The position numbers were made by a program, and so were the translations under genes. Shown in pieces: positions 1 to 7,896 of a stretch of 32,551 nt of DNA. The stretch lies in the NCBI GenBank assembly GCA_031264015.1, contig JAISET010000031.1:1-32551 (forward strand), written 5' to 3'. The notes under the pieces were generated by a model. It was not told where the DNA came from and made no database searches. It was given only the letters and a program-made list of their open reading frames with translations. Position 1 is the stretch's first letter; each line of letters opens with the position of its first letter. The DNA is from Deltaproteobacteria bacterium (lineage in GTDB: Bacteria > Desulfobacterota > Desulfarculia > Adiutricales > Adiutricaceae).

Positions 1-506
1 GCCAGCGCAATTTGAAGCTCAAGGACTTGGCGGCGCTGGCGGACATCTCGCCCTCGTACCTGTCGCAGATCGAGAACGACCAGGTCAACATGAACATGAG
101 CGTGCTGGACAACATCAGCAAGTCCCTGAACGTGCCCGTCTACATGTTCTTCATGCACGACAGCATCAACGCCGTCTCCCTGGTCAGGTCCGACAAGAGG
201 GACAAGACCCTGCGCCAGGACGGGGTGACCATCGAGCAGCTGACCGGGGCGCAGATCTCGACGATGAACATGCACATCATGGACATCCCGGCCGGCCACA
301 ACGCCCTGGAGTACTCCTCCCACACCGGCGAGGAGTTTCTCCATGTCCTCGAGGGGAGCCTCTCCATCGACTTCAGCGGCTTCAAGAAGATCGAGCTGCA
401 GACCTTCGACTCCGTCTCCTACTCCTCCAGGATCCCCCACCGCATCTCCAGCAAGAAAGGCTGCCGGGTCCTGGTCAACTCCACCACCCCGCCCGTGAGC
501 TTGTGA
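1..506 (+). CDS. XRE-family regulator with C-terminal cupin domain (5' end missing)
   Basis: The frame is open from the window edge, reading QRNLKLKDLAALADIS, so the true start lies upstream and the TTG at 12 is not the start. What remains is the second half of an HTH_3/XRE helix-turn-helix (SPSYLSQIENDQVN is the usual recognition-helix region) followed by a single-domain cupin_2 fold, with cupin motif residues in HTGEEFLHVLEGSL and a later IPHRI. This architecture (SutR/PuuR-like) is typical of soluble cytoplasmic regulators that bind a small ligand in the cupin barrel and control nearby metabolic or transport genes. The ligand cannot be read from the sequence. It is followed by 800 bases without a gene and then by a purine permease. 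Because that permease has its own riboswitch, a link to it is only a guess. Confidence 0.9.
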   Translation, partial: QRNLKLKDLAALADISPSYLSQIENDQVNMNMSVLDNISKSLNVPVYMFFMHDSINAVSLVRSDKRDKTLRQDGVTIEQLTGAQISTMNMHIMDIPAGHNALEYSSHTGEEFLHVLEGSLSIDFSGFKKIELQTFDSVSYSSRIPHRISSKKGCRVLVNSTTPPVSL

Positions 507-1120
507 CCGGCGGGGCCCGATGCTGAAAACCCCGGACCCGGGCCGGGCGGAACTACAATTCTGACTCGCCGCCGGCGGCTGAAAATCAATAGGCGGACGG
601 CCATGAGCCTTATGCGGCCGGCGGGCGCCCGGCCGTCAGAAAATAAATCCGGCTGAAAAGTTAAAAAGTTGAGAAATTGAGAAGCCGGGAAGCCGGGATC
701 AAGCTGGACGACAAGTCGGACGATAAATTGGACGACAAGAAGGAAACGAGGGAACGGGAATTGAAAACGGCGGCCGGGATAGCGGCAGATTGGCGGACGG
801 GACGAAACCGACCGAACGTCCTTAAATAATACCAACAATCAATCGCGCTTGCAAGACGGCGGACGACGGACGGGAAACGCAGACCAGAGTCATAAACCAA
901 CGCGCCAACAGTCAATAAACGACCGTCAACAATCCATATTTTATAAATAACAGGCAATAATGAGTGGAGCCTAACCAGTAGGCGACAACATGCCTCGAAC
1001 GACAGACCTCCGCCAAACCGGGGTCGGGCGACAAAAATCAGAAAGGCGAAAAAGAAAGAAAAAATAGAAGACTATATCTTGTTTCCCCCTAACGGCCCAT
1101 GCGACAGCCTTGGGGATCAA
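507..1120. other. gene-free spacer with purine-rich tandem repeats
   Basis: No convincing gene is present; the open frames here have unrelated, low-complexity translations. The stretch 651-775 is strongly purine-rich on the plus strand. It holds two copies of an 8-bp unit (681-696) and three copies of a 12-bp unit, roughly CTGGACGACAAG (704-739). At 1073-1078 there is a TATATC that could be the -10 of the promoter for the riboswitch leader, but I see no good -35. Confidence 0.5.
704..739. repeat. 12-bp tandem repeat, three copies
   Basis: Three head-to-tail 12-mers (CTGGACGACAAG, TCGGACGATAAA, TTGGACGACAAG) lie in a purine-rich spacer just after an 8-bp duplication. They are similar in style to other short tandem repeats in the spacers of this window. 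No function can be assigned. Confidence 0.7.
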
Positions 1121-1122
1121 AT

Positions 1123-1191
1123 CTTGTATAAGTTCATCAATATGGGATGGACGTCTCTACCGAGCGTTCGATAATCGCTGCAGGCTACAAG
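1123..1191 (+). ncRNA. purine riboswitch aptamer (guanine/xanthine class)
   Basis: All conserved parts of the purine aptamer are visible. P1 is CTTGTA (1123-1128) with TACAAG (1186-1191). P2 is TTCATC (1133-1138) with GATGGA (1146-1151), closing the 7-nt loop AATATGG. J2/3 is CGTCTCTACC (1152-1161). P3 is AGCG (1163-1166) with CGCT (1176-1179), around a loop containing TCGATAA. The base before the P1 3' strand, equivalent to position 74 of the B. subtilis xpt aptamer, is C1185; C there specifies guanine/hypoxanthine/xanthine, while U specifies adenine. The base of P3 looks irregular, with unpaired bases before the J3/1 GGC. It precedes a xanthine-type permease gene by about 140 bases, which fits the usual targets of this class. 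Pairings were made by hand. Confidence 0.9.
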
Positions 1192-1258
1192 AATCGCCCG
1201 ACGAGACGGAACATTGTCCCCTTTTCCGTCCTGGGGCCATTCTTGCGGCCTTTTTTTT
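1188..1258 (+). terminator. riboswitch expression platform with intrinsic terminator
   Basis: CAAGAAT (1188-1194), which overlaps the 3' strand of aptamer stem P1, is fully complementary to ATTCTTG (1239-1245). Extra pairing is possible between GGC (1183-1185) and GCC (1248-1250), and eight T residues follow at 1251-1258. Nested inside is a 7-bp hairpin, GACGGAA (1205-1211) with TTCCGTC (1224-1230). A shorter hairpin GGCC (1235-1238)/GGCC (1247-1250) also abuts the T run. If the long pairing is the terminator, ligand binding would prevent it and switch the gene ON. If the short hairpin is the terminator, the long pairing could act as antiterminator. The sequence alone does not decide. Confidence 0.6.
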
Positions 1259-1330
1259 CCCCGGGGCGCCCCGTCCAAAACCCGCGTCTAGTCCGGAGCT
1301 CCCCCCAACCCAAACAAAAGGTAACCACCC

Positions 1331-2995
1331 ATGTCGGAAACCAAACAAGCATCATCCAGGAATAATTTTGGCATCATTTACGGACTGGAGGACAAGCCTC
1401 CGTTCTTCTTGGCTTTGCTCACGGCCGTCCAGCACCTCATGAGCATGGTGGTCAGCATCGGCACCCCGCCCCTGATCATCTGCCGGGCCCTGGACATGCC
1501 CCTGGACATCACCATCTATCTGGTCAACACGGCCTTCTTCGTCTCCGGAATAGGCACTTTTTTTCAGACCTCGCGCTTCGGGCCGGTGGGCTCGGGCCTG
1601 CTGAGCATCCAGGCCACCAACTTTCTCTTCACCACCGCCTTCATTTCCATGGGGGCGGCGGCCGTGAAGGCGGACCCGACCCTGGGGCCCGAGGCGCTGG
1701 TGGCCATGATGACGGGGGCCACGGTGGTCGGGGCCTTCATCCAGATCGTCTTGTCCAGGCTCACCAACGTCCTCAAGCGCGTCTTCACCCCCCTGGTCTG
1801 CGGCATCACCGTCACCCTGGTGGGCATATCATTATTAAACGTGGCCATGATCAACGTGGTCGGGGGCTACGCCTCATTCGGCACCGAGAACTTCGCCTCG
1901 GTGAAAAACCTCTCCCTGGGGGCCACCGTCCTTCTGGTCATCATCGTCTGCAACTGCGCCAAGAGCCCGGCAATCCGCATGAGCGCCATGATCTTCGGGT
2001 TCCTGGCGGGCGTCGTCCTGGCCTTCAGCCTCGGCATGCTCAACCCCAGGCCCGAAAACGCGCCCTACTTCTCGCTGCCCGCGCCCTTCCGCTACGGCTT
2101 CAGCTTCAGTTTCGGCGGCTTCATCTCGGTGGCGCTGTTGTACGTGGTCACCACGGTGGAGGCGACAGGGGACCTCTCGGCCACCTCCATGCTCTCCAGG
2201 CTGCCGACCGCCGGTCCCGAGTTCGTCAAAAGAATCAAGGGCGGCATCCTCTGCGACGGACTGGCCTCCTTCCTCTCCGGCTGCTTCAACTCTCTGCCCA
2301 TGGCCATCTTCGCCCAGAACAACGGTGTCATCCAGCTGACCGGCAACGCCAGCCGCCACGTCGGCAAGTTCATCGCCTGCCTCCTGGTCGTCATGGGCGT
2401 CTTCCCCGTCGTCGGAGTCGTTTTCAACATCATCCCCGACCCGGTTCTGGGCGGGGCGCTGATCCTGCTGTTCGGCATCATCACGACCACGGGCATGCGC
2501 ATCATCTTCACCGACCAGGTTTCCAGAAGGTCCATCGTCATCGTCTCCATCTCCCTGGGCTCCGGCATAGGCGCCGCCTTCCAGCCGGACTTCACCATGC
2601 ACCTGCCGCGTCTTTTGGCCGACTTCCTGCACTCCCCGGTGGCCTGCGGCGGCTCGGTGGCCATCCTCGCCAACCTGGTCATGCCCATGTCCATGGAGGG
2701 CGACGAGGGCGACCCCGGCGAGCCGGGCCCCCGCGGGGGCGAGACTGCCGCAAGCGACGTCGGCGACGGCGACGCCCCCGAGGCGGCCGCTTCCAAGGGG
2801 GACTCCGCCAAGGCCTGCGCCGGCGAGGGCGGCGCTCCCGGGGCCGACGGTCGCCGGACGGACGCCCGCAGGGCGGACATTCGCATAGTCGGCGCCCCCG
2901 AAGCCGACGCGCGCCCGGCCAGGAACGGATATTCCCCGGAGGAGTGCTCCATGGAGCCGGCGGCCCCCGAGGAGGAGGCCGAGGAGGCCGTATAA
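1331..2995 (+). CDS. NCS2-family xanthine/purine permease with long acidic tail
   Basis: Inner-membrane nucleobase:cation symporter of the NCS2 (NAT) family. Residues 1 to about 450 match the XanQ/XanP/UacT group. They include the QH pair in TM1 (Q34-H35), the TM8 segment VVTTVEATGDLSATS (its Glu matches substrate-binding E272 of XanQ), and the NAT signature FAQNNGVIQLTG. XanQ-like proteins are about 460-480 residues, while this one is 554. The last roughly 100 residues are hydrophilic and rich in Gly, Asp, Glu, Ala and Pro, with a collagen-like start (GDEGDPGEPGPRGG), and carry no membrane segment. The ATG is supported by AAAGGT about 10 bases upstream. The guanine-class riboswitch in its leader supports a purine substrate, most likely xanthine, guanine or urate. 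Confidence 0.92.
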   Translation: MSETKQASSRNNFGIIYGLEDKPPFFLALLTAVQHLMSMVVSIGTPPLIICRALDMPLDITIYLVNTAFFVSGIGTFFQTSRFGPVGSGLLSIQATNFLFTTAFISMGAAAVKADPTLGPEALVAMMTGATVVGAFIQIVLSRLTNVLKRVFTPLVCGITVTLVGISLLNVAMINVVGGYASFGTENFASVKNLSLGATVLLVIIVCNCAKSPAIRMSAMIFGFLAGVVLAFSLGMLNPRPENAPYFSLPAPFRYGFSFSFGGFISVALLYVVTTVEATGDLSATSMLSRLPTAGPEFVKRIKGGILCDGLASFLSGCFNSLPMAIFAQNNGVIQLTGNASRHVGKFIACLLVVMGVFPVVGVVFNIIPDPVLGGALILLFGIITTTGMRIIFTDQVSRRSIVIVSISLGSGIGAAFQPDFTMHLPRLLADFLHSPVACGGSVAILANLVMPMSMEGDEGDPGEPGPRGGETAASDVGDGDAPEAAASKGDSAKACAGEGGAPGADGRRTDARRADIRIVGAPEADARPARNGYSPEECSMEPAAPEEEAEEAV

Positions 2996-3692
2996 ACCCC
3001 TGACGTCGGGCCTGCCGGGCGGTTCCGACAACCTCTCTTCCGGGTCCGGCCGTTCGTTCGGGCCCGACCCGCCGCGCCGATCGCCCCGCCGCGTCGGTCC
3101 GGCTCCGTTCTCCCCGCCTGCCGGGGGAAAAAGCCGGCGCCCCGCCCCGAAAAGCCCGTCCGCCAGCCCGGCGGGCGAGCCTTTCACAATATTGACCGCG
3201 GCGCCCCTCCCCCGGCGCTCTTTTCCCGCCTCCCGTCCCCCTCCCGTTTCTTGTCTTCCCGCCTCGCCTTTCAACTTTTCTTCTTCTCTGTCCGAATCAT
3301 TCGCCCGCCGACATTCCTTCTTCCGCCAAATTTATCTTTTTTACTCAACTTTTCCATTCTTTCCGCCGACATTTCCTTGCCTTTGCCTCTCCCGTCCGCC
3401 GCGCCAATTCCCAGATTTTACATTTTTCTTACGGCGGGGGAGCTTTTTCTTGGCAAAATTTGACCATCTTCTAGGCGACGGGATTGGTTTTGACAAGGGC
3501 GGCCGCCCCCGGGGGGATCGGCCGGCCATTGTCGACCGTCCGAGGAAACTCCGAACATATTTTTTCGACCAGGCTTTCCAATCATAGGCGTCGTTATTAT
3601 TTTCGCGCCTTTTGTCGACCGCGTCCTTTTTATTCCTCTCCGAAAACAATGTTTTTCCCAACCAGACCGGCACTCGCGAGGAGGGTCCGCCC
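2996..3692. other. gene-free spacer with long pyrimidine-rich tract
   Basis: No gene could be supported across about 700 bases. The part from roughly 3205 to 3470 is strikingly C/T-rich on the plus strand. It contains GC-rich complementary stretches near 3137-3180 but no hairpin followed by a clean T run, so no terminator is called for the permease gene. The right end supplies the leader and Shine-Dalgarno (GAGGAGGG near 3679) of the next operon. Confidence 0.5.
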
Positions 3693-4693
3693 ATGTTCAA
3701 ATCAGCGATCGCCGCCGTCTTCATGCTTCTGTTCGCCTGCTCGGCCGCCCTGGCCGAGGAGACGGCCATCTGCTAGAACTGTCCGCCGGAGTGGGCGGGC
3801 TGGGGCAAGCAGCTGGCCCTCATCAAGAAGGCCACCGGCATCACCGTGCCCCTGGACAACAAGAACTCCGGGCAGTCCGTCTCCCAGCTCATCGCCGAGA
3901 AGCGGAACCCCGTGGCCGACGTCAGCTACCTGGGCGTCTCTTTCGCCATCAACGCCATGAACGCCGACGTCATCACCCCCTACAAGGGCCGGGGCTGGCA
4001 GGCGGTCCCGGAAAACCTGAAGGACCCCGACGGCAGCTGGGTGGCCATCCACTCGGGCTCCCTGGGCCTGATGATCAACGTGGACGCCTTGGAGGGAAAA
4101 CCCGTCCCCAAGGGCTGGAACGATCTTTTGGACCCCCGGTACAAGGGGCTGGTGGGCTTCCTGGACCCCAGCTCGGCCTTCGTGGGCTACGGGGCGCCGT
4201 GGCCGTCAACGCCGCCCTGGGCGGCTCCCTGGACGACTTCGGACCGGCGGTCAAATATTTTCAGGAGCTGATGAAAAACGAGCCCGTCGTCCCCAAGCAG
4301 ACGGCCTACGCGAGGGTCCTGTCCGGCGAGATCCCCATTCTCTTCGACTATGACTTCAACGCCTACCGGGCCAAGCACGCCGACGGGGCCAACGTCGAGT
4401 TCGTCATCCCCTCCGAGGGCACCATCATGGTCCCCTACGTCATGACCCTGGTCAAGGGCGCCCCCCGCGAGAAGAACGGCCGGGCCGTCATCGACTTCGT
4501 CCTCTCCGACGAGGGCCAGAAGCTCTGGGCGGAGAACTTCCTGCGCCCCGTCTTCCCCTCGGCCATGACCCCCGAGACCGAGGCCCTCTTCCTGCCCGAA
4601 AGCGAGTACCGGCGCGTGGGCTCCGTGGACTACCGCAAGATGGCCGAGGTCCAGGAGGGCTTCATGGCCAGATACCTCGCCGAGGTCCGATAA
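3693..4693 (+). pseudogene. ABC importer periplasmic binding protein, broken by TAG and frameshift
   Basis: Reading from the ATG at 3693 (good Shine-Dalgarno GAGGAGGG) gives a signal peptide MFKSAIAAVFMLLFACSAALA, then EETAIC, a TAG at 3774-3776, then NCPPEWAGWGKQLALIKKATG. Related family 1 solute-binding proteins have CYNCPPEWADW here, so the TAG replaces a Tyr codon. The frame then stays open to FVGY, where one base is missing in GGGGCGCC at 4191-4198 (GTGGGCGCC expected). The rest, from GAVAVNAALGGSLDDF to the TAA at 4691, lies in another frame and matches the family to its C-terminus (GEIPILFDYDFNAYRAK). The family is that of PotD/AfuA-like binding proteins of organophosphate, polyamine or iron importers; the ligand is unknown. 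With two lesions it is almost certainly non-functional, unless the bases are sequencing errors. Confidence 0.85.
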
Positions 4694-4956
4694 CAATCGC
4701 CGAATATTTCTCCCGTCGTCGTCATGCCCCCCCCGCCCCCGGCCGGATCCCTGCCGGCCGGCCGGCCCCGCCCGAAAAACCCCGGCGGGCGGGGGCACCT
4801 CCTTGTTCCCGCCGGGCCCGCTTTTCAGGCCGGGGCGGAAGCCGGGGGCGGGGTCGCCCGCCGGTCGGAAAAGCCGGCCGCCGCCCGGGTCGTCCTCCAG
4901 CCGCCGGGGAGCGTCCCGGAACGGCGGGCAAGCGTCGCCGGCGTTGGGAGCCGAAC

Positions 4957-5772
4957 ATGAAAAACAAGACCCCCCTCGTCCTTTTCTTCGCGCCGGCCAT
5001 GACCGTCTTCGCGGCCTTCTTCATCCTGCCCCTGGGCAGACTGGCCGTCGAGTCGGCCGGGGGGCCGGAGGGCCTGGCGATTTACTGCCGCGCGGTCTCC
5101 AACCCCAGGTACTTGAAGACGCTTTTGGACACCATGCTCATTTCCGTCCTGGTCGCCTGCGCGGCCGTGACCATAGGGGGGGTCACGGGCCTTTTTCTGG
5201 AGAGAAACAGTTTTCGGGGCCGCGCCTTTCTGGTGGCCCTGCCGACTTTGCCGATCTCTTTTCCCGGGGTGGTGGTGGGCTTCATGATCATCATGCTGGC
5301 CGGGCGCCAGGGGCTCGTCGGCCGGCTGACCAACGCTTTGGCCGGCTCCAGGCTGGTCTTCGCCTACTCGGCCCCGGGGCTCCTCGCCGGGTATTTGTAT
5401 TTTTCCATCCCCAGGGTGGTCGCCACGGTCATGGCGGCGGCGGGGGAGACGGACATGTCCCTCGAGGAGGCGGCCCGGGTGTTGGGGGCGTCCCCGCGGC
5501 GGGTTTTTTTGGACGTGACGGCGCCCTCTCTCGCGCCCGCCCTGGTCTCCGCCGGGGCCGTCTGCTTCGCCACCTCCGTGGGGGCCTTCGGGACGGCCCT
5601 CACCCTGGCCGCGGACCTCAGCGTGCTGCCCGTCGTCTACGCGGAGTTCACCCTCTCCGCCAACATCGTCGCCGCGGCCATGCTCTCCATCGTCCTCGGC
5701 CTGGTCGCCTGGGCGGCCCTCCTCCCGGCCAGAATGTTCGCCGGTCCCGTCGCCGCCGGGGGCCCGGCCTAG
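4957..5772 (+). CDS. ABC importer permease subunit (first of pair)
   Basis: Binding-protein-dependent transport permease of 271 residues, in the inner membrane. The N-terminal hydrophobic segment is followed by five further membrane stretches. The EAA loop that docks on the ATPase is visible as EEAARVLGASPRRVFLDVT (about residues 169-187). Length and layout match PotB/CysT-type permeases. It starts at an ATG 263 bases after the broken binding-protein gene, with GGGAG upstream, and its TAG stop lies one base before the next permease ATG, so the two are translationally linked. This gene has kept its frame although three of its partners have not, so it probably has no working transporter to serve. 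Confidence 0.88.
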   Translation: MKNKTPLVLFFAPAMTVFAAFFILPLGRLAVESAGGPEGLAIYCRAVSNPRYLKTLLDTMLISVLVACAAVTIGGVTGLFLERNSFRGRAFLVALPTLPISFPGVVVGFMIIMLAGRQGLVGRLTNALAGSRLVFAYSAPGLLAGYLYFSIPRVVATVMAAAGETDMSLEEAARVLGASPRRVFLDVTAPSLAPALVSAGAVCFATSVGAFGTALTLAADLSVLPVVYAEFTLSANIVAAAMLSIVLGLVAWAALLPARMFAGPVAAGGPA

Positions 5773-5773
5773 G

Positions 5774-6600
5774 ATGAGCCGGGGCGGTAAAACGAGGCGG
5801 GGGCCGTTGTTCTGGGTCGAGCTGGCGGTGGCCGTCTCGGCGTCGCTGTTTCTGACCGTCCCGGTCTTTCTGACCGTCATGACGGCCTTCACGGCCGACG
5901 CCTTCCGGGGGGTCGGATCCGGCCTGACTCCCGACTGGATCATTAAAGTCCTCGACACCTACGGGGACACGATATTTCGGAGCTTTTATCTGGCCCTGGC
6001 GGCGCCGGCCTGCTGCCTGGTCCTGGGGCTCCCGCTGGCCCACGCCCTGGTCAAGTTCGGGAAATCCAAGATCGCCGCCTTGGTCGAGGAGGCCCTGGTC
6101 CTGCCCCTCTCCGTCCCCGGCATCGCCGTCGGCCTGGGCATACTTTTGGCCTGGGGGCAGGTCAGCTGGTTCCGGCGCAGCTGGCTCTTCATCCTGGCCG
6201 GGCACGTGGTCTTCTGCCTGCCGTTCATGGTCCGCCCGGTGGCCTCGGTCCTCAGGGCGGCCCCTTTGGACGACCAGGAGGAGGCGGCCCGGACCATGGG
6301 GGCCGGGTTTCTGACCAGATTTTTCGGCCTGGTGGTCCCGGCCTCGGGGCGGGCGGCGTCTCGGGCTCCCTGCAGGTGCTGACGCTCTCCATAGGCGAGT
6401 TCAACATCAGCTGGATGCTGCAGACGCCCCTCACCAGGACACTGCCCGCGGGCTTGGCCGACAGCTACGCCTCCATGCGCCTCGAGATCGGCGCCGCCTA
6501 CACCGCGGTCTTCCTCGCCCTGGTCGCGCCGCTTCTTTTCGCCGCCCAAAAGGTCCCGGCCCTCCTGGGCGGGGTCAGGCCGGGACGACAGCCTGAATGA
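5774..6600 (+). pseudogene. ABC importer permease subunit (second of pair), frameshifted
   Basis: The first part, from MSRGGKTRRGPLFWVELAVAVS to GAGFLTRFFGLVVPA, is a normal PotC/CysW-like permease. Its EAA loop begins at DDQEEAARTMGAGFLTRFFG. Just after it, near 6337-6343, the frame is lost: the original frame ends at 6382, while GVSGSLQVLTLSIGEFNISW and the final membrane segments continue in the frame ending at 6600. One missing base explains this. The stop at 6598-6600 overlaps the ATG of the ATPase gene (ATGA), as expected for a once-coupled operon. Without repair the product would lack the last roughly 75 residues, including membrane segments, and would probably not assemble. Confidence 0.82.
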
Positions 6601-7896
6601 CGGCCCAAGACGACGGCCCGAAGCGGCCCGAGCCATTTGACGCGCCGGCCGAACCGGCGAAAGGATGGAACAAAGTGGACTCCATGACCCCCGCGACCAA
6701 CGTCGACCCCGCCGTCACGGGCCGGTCCGTCCGCCCGCCCCTGGCCGGTTTTCCAACGCAGTCCCCGCCCGGACTTGACCGACGCCTCGAGACCGGGGGC
6801 CCAGCGTCCCCCCCCGCGGCCATCACCCTGGAGGGCGTGGCCAAGAGCTTCTCGGGCAGAAGGGTGCTGGGGCCGCTGACCCTGGCCGTGGCCGAGGGCG
6901 GGAGGACGGTGCTCCTGGGGCCCTCGGGCTGCGGCAGGACCACGGCCCTGCGCCTGATCGCGGTCCTGGAGACGGCCGACCCCGGCGGCAGGATCGTCCT
7001 GGGCGGCCGGGACGTGACTCTCGTTCCGCCGGAAAAGCGCGAGATCTCCATGATGTTTCAGAACTACGCGCTCTTCCCCAACATGACCGTCTTCGAGAAC
7101 ATCGCCTACGGTCTCAGGATCAGAAAGATCCCCAGGCGCGAAAGAACCGAGCGGGCGGGGGCGCTCCTGGAGATGACCAGGCTGTCCGGCTTCGCCTCGA
7201 GGTCCGTCGGCTCCCTGTCGGGGGGCCAGAAACAGAGGGTGGCCCTGGCCAGGTCTCTGGCCGCCAGGCCCAGGGTGCCGCTCTTGGACGAGCCCCTGGG
7301 GGCCCTGGACGCCGCCTTGAGAGCGAGCGTGCGCGAGGAGATGGACGAGCTGCTGACCGCCCTGGGGGTCACCGCCGTCATCGTCACCCACGACCAGGAC
7401 GAGGCCATGAGCCTGGGGGACCAGATAGCCGTCATGCGGGAGGGCAGGCTCGAGCAGGCGGGCTCCCCCGCCGAGATCTACCGCCGCCCGGCCACCGAAT
7501 TCGTGGCCTCCTTCGTCGGGGGCTCGAACCGCCTGGACGGCCGGGTGCGCGACGGAGTTTTAATCCTCGAGGGCGGGCGCGGGCGTCCCCCTGCCCCCGG
7601 ACGCGGTCAGGACCCTCCGCGACGACGGCCGCGGCGGGGTCCGCGAGCACCCGGTGGTCGTCTACTTCCGTCCCGACGCCGCCAAGATCCGCGACCCCTC
7701 CCCGGGTCTGGTCCGCGGCCGGGTGGCCTCCTCGCGGTTCGCGGGCGGCGTCACCAGGGTGGTGCTGGCCCTGGAGTCCGGGGCCAGGCTCAAGCTGGAG
7801 CTCCCCGGCGGCGGGCAGGTCTCCCCCGGATCCCTCGCCGGGGTCAGCCTGCCCGCCGAGGACCTCATGGTCTTTCCCCGGAGGCCGCCCTCATGA
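6597..7896 (+). pseudogene. ABC importer ATP-binding subunit, frameshifted and with altered Walker A
   Basis: PotA/UgpC-like ATPase. It has an unusual Pro/Asp-rich N-terminal extension of about 75 residues, then Walker A GPSGCGRTT, Q-loop MMFQNYALFP, signature LSGGQKQR, Walker B region PLLDEP and H-loop VTHDQDEA. The Walker A Lys is Arg (R114, codon AGG at 6936), which in this fold usually abolishes ATP hydrolysis. After GGSNRLDGRVRDGVLILEG the frame changes near 7567-7585. The regulatory TOBE-like C-terminus (VVVYFRPDAAKIRDP to MVFPRRPPS) is in a frame one base off, consistent with one inserted base. The original frame then runs by chance into the downstream gene, giving a spurious long fusion. 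The true stop at 7894-7896 overlaps the next ATG. Confidence 0.82.

Noticed and set aside
1874-3274. 466-codon minus-strand frame
   Set aside because: It overlaps the purine permease gene on the other strand and reads as Gly/Asp/Arg low complexity.
3774-3776. TAG reassigned to an amino acid in this organism
   Set aside because: TAG ends several intact genes at their expected C-termini (5770, 15360, 18396, 21427), and the same gene has a separate frameshift.
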